A stretch of 40,059 nt of DNA from a virus: IMG/VR virus record IMGVR_UViG_3300008110_000309, positions 1-40,059 of that record; one strand, written 5' to 3'. Both the position numbers and the translations under genes were made by a program. The first letter of the stretch is position 1. Every line of letters begins with the position of its first letter. This document shows positions 36,261 through 40,059 of this stretch, piece by piece. A model generated the notes under the pieces. That model was not told where the DNA came from and did no database searches. It was given only the letters and a program-made list of their open reading frames with translations.

Positions 36261-37676
36261 TTACCATCCAGCAGGAAGTTGGGAAATCCCTGAATACCCT
36301 GCAATATGCGCTTCGCCAAGCGAAAGTGCAAGGGCCGGGTCATTAGGAACGGGGCGGGGGGCCACCATGCGTTCGGGCTTGGCGCACTGGACGCGGTCCC
36401 ATCCATACAGGGCGAGGCCAAGGGCCATCACGCCGTCGTCATGCATGCCGGGGGGTGCCTCGTACCTGACGCCGTTGGGGGTATAGGTATACCCGAACAT
36501 CTCCAGCTCTCCAGTCAGCCAGCCCGCCTCACGCGGCAAGCCAATAAAGCGTGTCTGGATGGCGGTAATCAGGCGTTGCATCAGGCTGATTTTAGAAGGC
36601 TGGGTGAACTTAAACCCTGTCGCGTTCACGCCAAGCGTCTGTAGGTCTTCCACAATGGCATCGCCCACGCCTGTCGCGTCGACCACGCATGGCACGGAGC
36701 CGACGATATCAAGAATCCGGCGCCGAGTCTCCAGCCACGAGGCCTGCCACCGCTCCACCCGGCAGACATTGGCATACTCATCAAACCCGATACATACCGT
36801 ATAGTCTGCGGCGCGGGCCAAGTCGATGCCATAGACCACGGGGACGAGGGGAGAGGCTTCGACTAGGCACTCCTGAATCGCCTTCAGGCCGAACGGATTG
36901 CCGCCGTCGTCCGCTGGAATGCCCCGGTACTCTTGATTAAAAATCTCCTCGGGTAGCTCTTTGCGCGCGAGGGCAATTTCTTCGGGGTCAATCCACGGAT
37001 TGTCAAGGGTCTCGGCCCGGATAGCGCCCCAGCCGTCTTCGCCGCGTTCAGCGTTTGCAAAGAGCCGTGCGTATTCTCCTGAGCGGCCCTTGGGGGTCCC
37101 AAGAAACAGGGCCTTCCCCTTCCGGTCGGTCAGCGTCGGACGTACCGCCGCCTGCCAGATAGCAAGCAACCCCTTTACGATACCCGCCTCATCAATCACG
37201 ACAAGGTCATAAAAACGGCCACGGGCAGGGTCAGGCGCATCCATCGTCCAGACCTCAATCACCCCGCCGCTTTTCAATTCTAAACGACGGTCATCTTGAC
37301 TGATTTTGCTGGCGGCAGGGCCTAGGCGATTCACAATCTCTCGCCACGCCTCGCCCGCAATCTTATAGGTGGGGGCAAACCAACCCACAAACCCCCCATC
37401 CAACGCCACCATCGCGGCCCGGCGGACCCCATACTTGGTCTTGCCCCAGCGGCGCCCACACATCAGGGCCACAAACCGCCGCTCCAACAACATCTGCTCT
37501 ACTCGTTCCTGTCCGCTATGAAGCCCAGGGAGCGAGATAACAGGACCCCGAGAGCCAGATTTCTGGGGACTTGAAACTTGCTGAGATGGCTTAGTCTCGT
37601 GGCGTGTCGCGTCATCGGGGGACTCCGCCCTCCGTCCTCGTGCGCGTACCGATTTGACTTCGTGCGTGCGCGTCAC
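36261..37676 (-). CDS. terL: Terminase large subunit (packaging ATPase and nuclease)
   Basis: The product has 471 residues. The GTG at 37676 overlaps the small-subunit stop (GTGA), so translation is likely coupled. The ATPase half has Walker A MCGRRWGKT (72-80), Walker B YDLVVIDEAG with catalytic Glu (164) and motif III LGTPKG (192-197). The RNase-H-like nuclease half has Asp285 (YGIDLARAADYT), Asp333 (VVDATGVGD) and Asp413 (MHDDG) in family spacing. It would cut concatemers and pump DNA through the portal. The mechanism (cos, pac or direct repeats) is not visible. Confidence 0.9.
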   Translation of the reverse strand: MTRTHEVKSVRARGRRAESPDDATRHETKPSQQVSSPQKSGSRGPVISLPGLHSGQERVEQMLLERRFVALMCGRRWGKTKYGVRRAAMVALDGGFVGWFAPTYKIAGEAWREIVNRLGPAASKISQDDRRLELKSGGVIEVWTMDAPDPARGRFYDLVVIDEAGIVKGLLAIWQAAVRPTLTDRKGKALFLGTPKGRSGEYARLFANAERGEDGWGAIRAETLDNPWIDPEEIALARKELPEEIFNQEYRGIPADDGGNPFGLKAIQECLVEASPLVPVVYGIDLARAADYTVCIGFDEYANVCRVERWQASWLETRRRILDIVGSVPCVVDATGVGDAIVEDLQTLGVNATGFKFTQPSKISLMQRLITAIQTRFIGLPREAGWLTGELEMFGYTYTPNGVRYEAPPGMHDDGVMALGLALYGWDRVQCAKPERMVAPRPVPNDPALALSLGEAHIAGYSGISQLPAGW

Positions 37677-38209
37677 GGAGCCAGCTCTGCGTCCTCTACG
37701 TCCGTGACGGGTGACGCTACCCGTGCCGGGACTGGTTGCTCGAACACGACCCGCACAACGTGGTCGCCCTCTTGCTCCACCGTGACCCGCTCCCCGTAGA
37801 GACGCGGGGCAATCTTCGAGACGTACCACTTGAGAGTGTCCACCTCCAGCCGAGCGGCCGCTACTCCCGCCGTATCCCGGCCGTAAGCCTTGCGGGAAAT
37901 GCGGATGGCTCGCTCTGCCAAGGCGTGAGCCTGCATTTCCCTTGCCCGGGCGTAGGCCACGGCTAATCGGTCGTCATCCCGTACCCAGTCGTGCAGTACG
38001 TCTACCCGGATGCCGTACGCCTTGCAGGCTCCTTTCACGCTGTCTCCCAACGAGATACGACCGAACACGTCTCGCGAGACAGCTTCCCGGTCGTATTTGC
38101 GGGGACGCCCAACCTTTTTCGCATTGTCCCCCGCATCCGGCGAAATCACGGCGGGAAGCTTGCGGGGTTTCGGCCCAGGGATGGCAATCGGCAAACTATT
38201 GTCGCTCAA
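37673..38209 (-). CDS. terS: Terminase small subunit
   Basis: The product has 178 residues. No ATG is near; the start is a TTG at 38209 with a GGGGGAT ribosome site. After a basic, Pro-rich lead (KKVGRPRKYDREAVSRDV), a helix-turn-helix (SVKGACKAYGIRVDVLHDWV) fits the DNA-binding head, and a following helix (ALAERAIRISRKAYGRD) the oligomerisation part. This is the common Terminase_2-like layout. It would recognise the packaging site on DNA, in a 9- to 10-subunit ring. It is first in the leftward late operon. Confidence 0.75.
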   Translation of the reverse strand: MSDNSLPIAIPGPKPRKLPAVISPDAGDNAKKVGRPRKYDREAVSRDVFGRISLGDSVKGACKAYGIRVDVLHDWVRDDDRLAVAYARAREMQAHALAERAIRISRKAYGRDTAGVAAARLEVDTLKWYVSKIAPRLYGERVTVEQEGDHVVRVVFEQPVPARVASPVTDVEDAELAP

Positions 38210-38226
38210 CGACTTATCCCCCTACC

Positions 38227-38255
38227 TTGACATTTTGGCCGGAAAGGTTTATCAT
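38227..38255 (+). promoter_or_regulatory. Sigma-70-type promoter for small rightward genes
   Basis: TTGACA at 38227-38232, a 17-bp spacer, TATCAT at 38250-38255. The -35 and -10 hexamers are identical to those of the promoter at 1800-1828. It lies in the divergent region between the terminase small subunit and the gene at 38314. Confidence 0.75.
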
Positions 38256-38313
38256 TCAACCAGTTCGGCACCCCGCCGGACGACGAAAACCACCGCAGAA
38301 CAGGAGTCACACA

Positions 38314-38694
38314 ATGTCCCGCACCGCTCTCCTCGACAACGTGTTCGCCAACCTTGCGTCGGCCCAGCACAGCCTCACCAACGCTCTGGCGGCGTACGTT
38401 GGTTCCCCCGAGCCTACCCCGGCCCCTGCGAAGGAAGCGAAGCTTCCCAAGGCCCCGAAGGAGCCGAAGGCGTCGAAGCTTGCCACCCGCCGTGCCGCTC
38501 TCCGTGCCCAGTACGGGCCGCTCTGGTTCCAGCACCCGGATGTGGTCGCCGCCAAGGCCGAGCGCAAGGCCAAGTGGGAGGCCGTCAAGGCGAAGAAGGC
38601 CACCCCCGCCCCGGAGCCGAAGGCTCCGAAGGCGAAGAAGCCGTCGAAGAACCGCGCCGCCGCTGTCGCCGCTGTGGCCAAGGCCGCGAAGTAA
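38314..38694 (+). CDS. Histone-H1-like lysine/alanine/proline-rich protein
   Basis: The product has 126 residues from an ATG with AGGAG 8 nt upstream; the longer frame belongs to the terminase shadow. The N-terminal ~35 residues are a hydrophobic helix (LLDNVFANLASAQHSLTNAL), followed by Pro/Lys/Ala runs (KAPKEPKASK; EPKAPKAKKPSKNRAA) like histone H1 tails and bacterial HctA/AlgP-type proteins. It probably binds DNA, either host nucleoid or phage genome, and being early-type it could take part in takeover. Function is inferred from composition. Confidence 0.65.
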   Translation: MSRTALLDNVFANLASAQHSLTNALAAYVGSPEPTPAPAKEAKLPKAPKEPKASKLATRRAALRAQYGPLWFQHPDVVAAKAERKAKWEAVKAKKATPAPEPKAPKAKKPSKNRAAAVAAVAKAAK

Positions 38695-38763
38695 CACGCC
38701 CGAATATACACTCACCCACGCTCCGGCGCAATCCCGCGCCGGGGCCAACCCCGGAGGCTTCCT

Positions 38764-38970
38764 ATGTCCAAGAACCCCATCGTCCGTAGGGCGAAAGTGG
38801 CCCGTCGTATGCTCGATGACAAGCTGGCGCGTATCCTGCTCACCTACGGAGCCGGGGGCATTGCCAGCGACCCCGAAATCAAGGCCGCTTGCCAGCGTAT
38901 GCTGACCGAGCGCGAGGCCCTGACCCTCACCATCCGTGAGGCCAGAGCCGCCGACAAGGCCGTCGCGTAA
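38764..38970 (+). CDS. Small basic helical protein, unknown function
   Basis: The product has 68 residues behind a GGAGG ribosome site. It is a basic helix at the start (RRAKVARRMLDDKLARILLT), then a glycine turn and two more helices (EIKAACQRMLTEREALTLTI). It may form a helical bundle. The family is not recognised. It is in the same operon as the histone-like gene with a 69-nt gap. Confidence 0.6.
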   Translation: MSKNPIVRRAKVARRMLDDKLARILLTYGAGGIASDPEIKAACQRMLTEREALTLTIREARAADKAVA

Positions 38971-39003
38971 CCCATCACATCACCCATACGAGGATTGCCG
39001 CAA

Positions 39004-39300
39004 ATGACCGAACACACGACCGACCACGACTGGCTGGGAGAGAAGATGATGGACAACGCAATGGCAGACATCCAGGCTGACGACATCAAGCACGGGCTGT
39101 ACGATGCTACCCAGATGACCCGCGAGGAGCTGGAATGGGCCCTCGTGAACGACGACATCGCCTTCATCCTTGACAACGCACACGACACGGAATTCCTCGC
39201 CATCACGCTCCTCGATGGGTTCAAGGGCTACCGCAATATGCCCATCTTGGACCTGATTGACGACTATAATGGCCGCGAACTTTCCACCAAGGAGGACTGA
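39004..39300 (+). CDS. Small acidic phage protein, unknown function
   Basis: The product has 98 residues. The ATG at 39004 follows CGAGGA about 11 nt upstream. It is strongly acidic with many Asp/His at the start (TEHTTDHDWLGEKMMDNAMAD) and is predicted mostly helical. Acidic small early proteins can be anti-host or anti-restriction DNA mimics, but no homology supports that. It lies 3 nt before the DUF3006-like gene. Confidence 0.6.
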   Translation: MTEHTTDHDWLGEKMMDNAMADIQADDIKHGLYDATQMTREELEWALVNDDIAFILDNAHDTEFLAITLLDGFKGYRNMPILDLIDDYNGRELSTKED

Positions 39301-39303
39301 CCA

Positions 39304-39588
39304 ATGCACAAGCTACTCGCGACCCTCTGGACGATCGCCTTCCTTGCCACCTGCGCCATTGACTCCCGGATGGACACCTACGTCGTCGACCGAGTCGAGG
39401 ATGGCGAGACAGCCGTCCTCGTACGAGATGCCGACGAGGCCATCGTGGAGATGCCAGCCAGCGATTTGCCCAGCGTCGAGGAAGGGGCAATCTACCGCTG
39501 GGGTCTGACTTGGACCCGCGACCGAGCCGAAGAGTCCCGCCGACTTGCCGCCGCCCGCAGTGCCTACACCAACCTCACCCGGGAGTAA
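39304..39588 (+). CDS. DUF3006-like exported protein
   Basis: The product has 94 residues. Residues 1-18 (LLATLWTIAFLATCA) are a signal peptide; LATC resembles a weak lipobox. The following TYVVDRVEDGETAVLV, AIVEMPASDLPSVEEGAIYR and D-A-E-R segment follow the DUF3006 pattern (a small beta domain, often phage or bacillus, function unknown). Export suggests it acts in the envelope. The signal peptide followed by a DUF3006-like domain is unusual. Confidence 0.6.
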   Translation: MHKLLATLWTIAFLATCAIDSRMDTYVVDRVEDGETAVLVRDADEAIVEMPASDLPSVEEGAIYRWGLTWTRDRAEESRRLAAARSAYTNLTRE

Positions 39589-39592
39589 TGCG

Positions 39593-39748
39593 ATGCCGTA
39601 CGATTTCGACCCCGTCCACGAGCTAGTCGTCCTCGACATTGCCGCCATTGCGGAGCTGTGCAGGCGCACCATCACGGAGTTTGGCGAACACGAGCCCGGA
39701 TGCCAGCACCAAGACGATGATTGCCAGTGCTTCGACGAGGCAGAGTGA
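39593..39748 (+). CDS. Small phage protein with Cys/His-rich end
   Basis: The product has 51 residues. The ATG at 39593 lies 4 nt after the previous stop, with GGGAG upstream. A hydrophobic N-terminal helix (HELVVLDIAAIAELCRR) is followed by a C-terminal segment with several metal-type ligands (EHEPGCQHQDDDCQCFDE). Cys/His spacing could hold one metal ion. The family is not recognised. Confidence 0.55.
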   Translation: MPYDFDPVHELVVLDIAAIAELCRRTITEFGEHEPGCQHQDDDCQCFDEAE

Positions 39749-39757
39749 CTGGCAAAC

Positions 39758-39794
39758 CTACCCTGTCAAGTAGTTTCACTACTTGACAGGGTAG
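39758..39794. repeat. Perfect 17-bp inverted repeat overlapping a promoter -35 box
   Basis: Arms CTACCCTGTCAAGTAGT (39758-39774) and its exact complement (39778-39794) around a 3-nt TTC loop. The right arm holds the -35 box of the promoter at 39783-39811. It shares the TGTCAAG core with the palindrome at 1776-1811. Confidence 0.8.
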
Positions 39795-39811
39795 CCTCCC
39801 CGGTTTAGATT
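39783..39811 (+). promoter_or_regulatory. Sigma-70-type promoter for the last gene
   Basis: TTGACA at 39783-39788, a 17-bp spacer and TAGATT at 39806-39811. The downstream gene starts at 39860. The -10 box is weaker than in the other promoters. Confidence 0.6.
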
Positions 39812-39859
39812 GCTTGCCGTTGGCCCAGTAGTCCCATCATCCCATCACGGAGAGTCAGT

Positions 39860-40059
39860 ATGTCCCGCAAGGTTCGAGTTGGTCAGCGCATCCGAGTCTC
39901 TTCCCCCGCCGTCACCGCCCTTGGGTTCACGTTCGCCGATGTCGTGGAGGCGTTGAACGGCGGCCACGTTGTCGCCAATCTCATCCACCCGGCCGAGACC
40001 AAGCGGTCTGTGGCGCACCTTGGCCCGGACGATTGGCAGTCAGTCCCCGGTCGTCCGCG
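39860..40059 (+). CDS. Phage protein, 3' end outside window
   Basis: At least 66 residues, open to the window edge. The ATG has GGAGAG about 6 nt upstream. The start (SRKVRVGQRIRVSSPAVTAL) is basic and beta-type; WQSVP near the visible end suggests a small SH3-like domain. It is not recognised. If the genome is circular or continues, this operon may lead into the ATPase operon at the window start. Confidence 0.6.
   Translation, partial: MSRKVRVGQRIRVSSPAVTALGFTFADVVEALNGGHVVANLIHPAETKRSVAHLGPDDWQSVPGRP

Overview
The window is a 40-kb piece of a tailed double-stranded DNA phage genome (Caudoviricetes) with a podovirus-like layout. It carries both terminase subunits, a 756-residue P22-type portal, scaffold, major capsid protein, head-tail adaptor, collagen-like fibre, a 2,106-residue internal or ejection-type virion protein and a lysis cassette. 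I see no tape-measure protein, tail sheath, tail tube or baseplate genes. I also see no integrase, CI-type repressor, DNA polymerase, RNA polymerase, tRNA or rRNA. The host cannot be named. The DNA is GC-rich, and the intergenic promoters are near-consensus sigma-70 type (TTGACA, 16-17 bp, TATCAT or GATAAT), so host RNA polymerase probably transcribes the phage.

Layout. (1) 1-1664, rightward: a MoxR-type AAA+ ATPase cut by the window edge, and a partner of unknown function. (2) 1886-3611, rightward: six small overlapping genes behind a strong promoter embedded in a palindrome, including two tandem paralogs and a 51-residue zinc-ribbon-like protein. This block ends in a bidirectional hairpin at 3622-3654. 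(3) 10863 down to 3646, leftward: the replication and recombination operon from one strong promoter (10894-10922). It holds an SSB-like protein, a replication-initiator-like protein, an HTH protein, an HNH nuclease, small proteins, a DnaB-type helicase, a metallophosphoesterase with an N-terminal HTH, and a RusA-like resolvase. (4) 38209 down to 11068, leftward: packaging, head, tail, fibre, glycosyltransferase, internal virion proteins, holin, holin-amidase fusion and spanin-like protein, with a second promoter at 20921-20948 ahead of the internal-protein and lysis genes. (5) 38314-39748 and 39860 to the window end, rightward: small early-type genes behind two more strong promoters. One encodes a histone-H1-like tail protein and one a DUF3006-like protein.

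Genes are packed with 1-8 nt stop/start overlaps (TAATG, TGATG, ATGA), which fixes many start codons and points to translational coupling.

The strongest global signal is near-complete loss of the tetranucleotide GATC on both strands. By eye I find two copies in 40 kb, both inside CGATCG. Isoleucine codons switch from ATC to ATT when the preceding base is G. Other notable points are a holin fused in frame to an amidase that lacks its first zinc histidine, a RusA homolog missing a catalytic-motif Asp, and a GT4 glycosyltransferase inside the virion operon.
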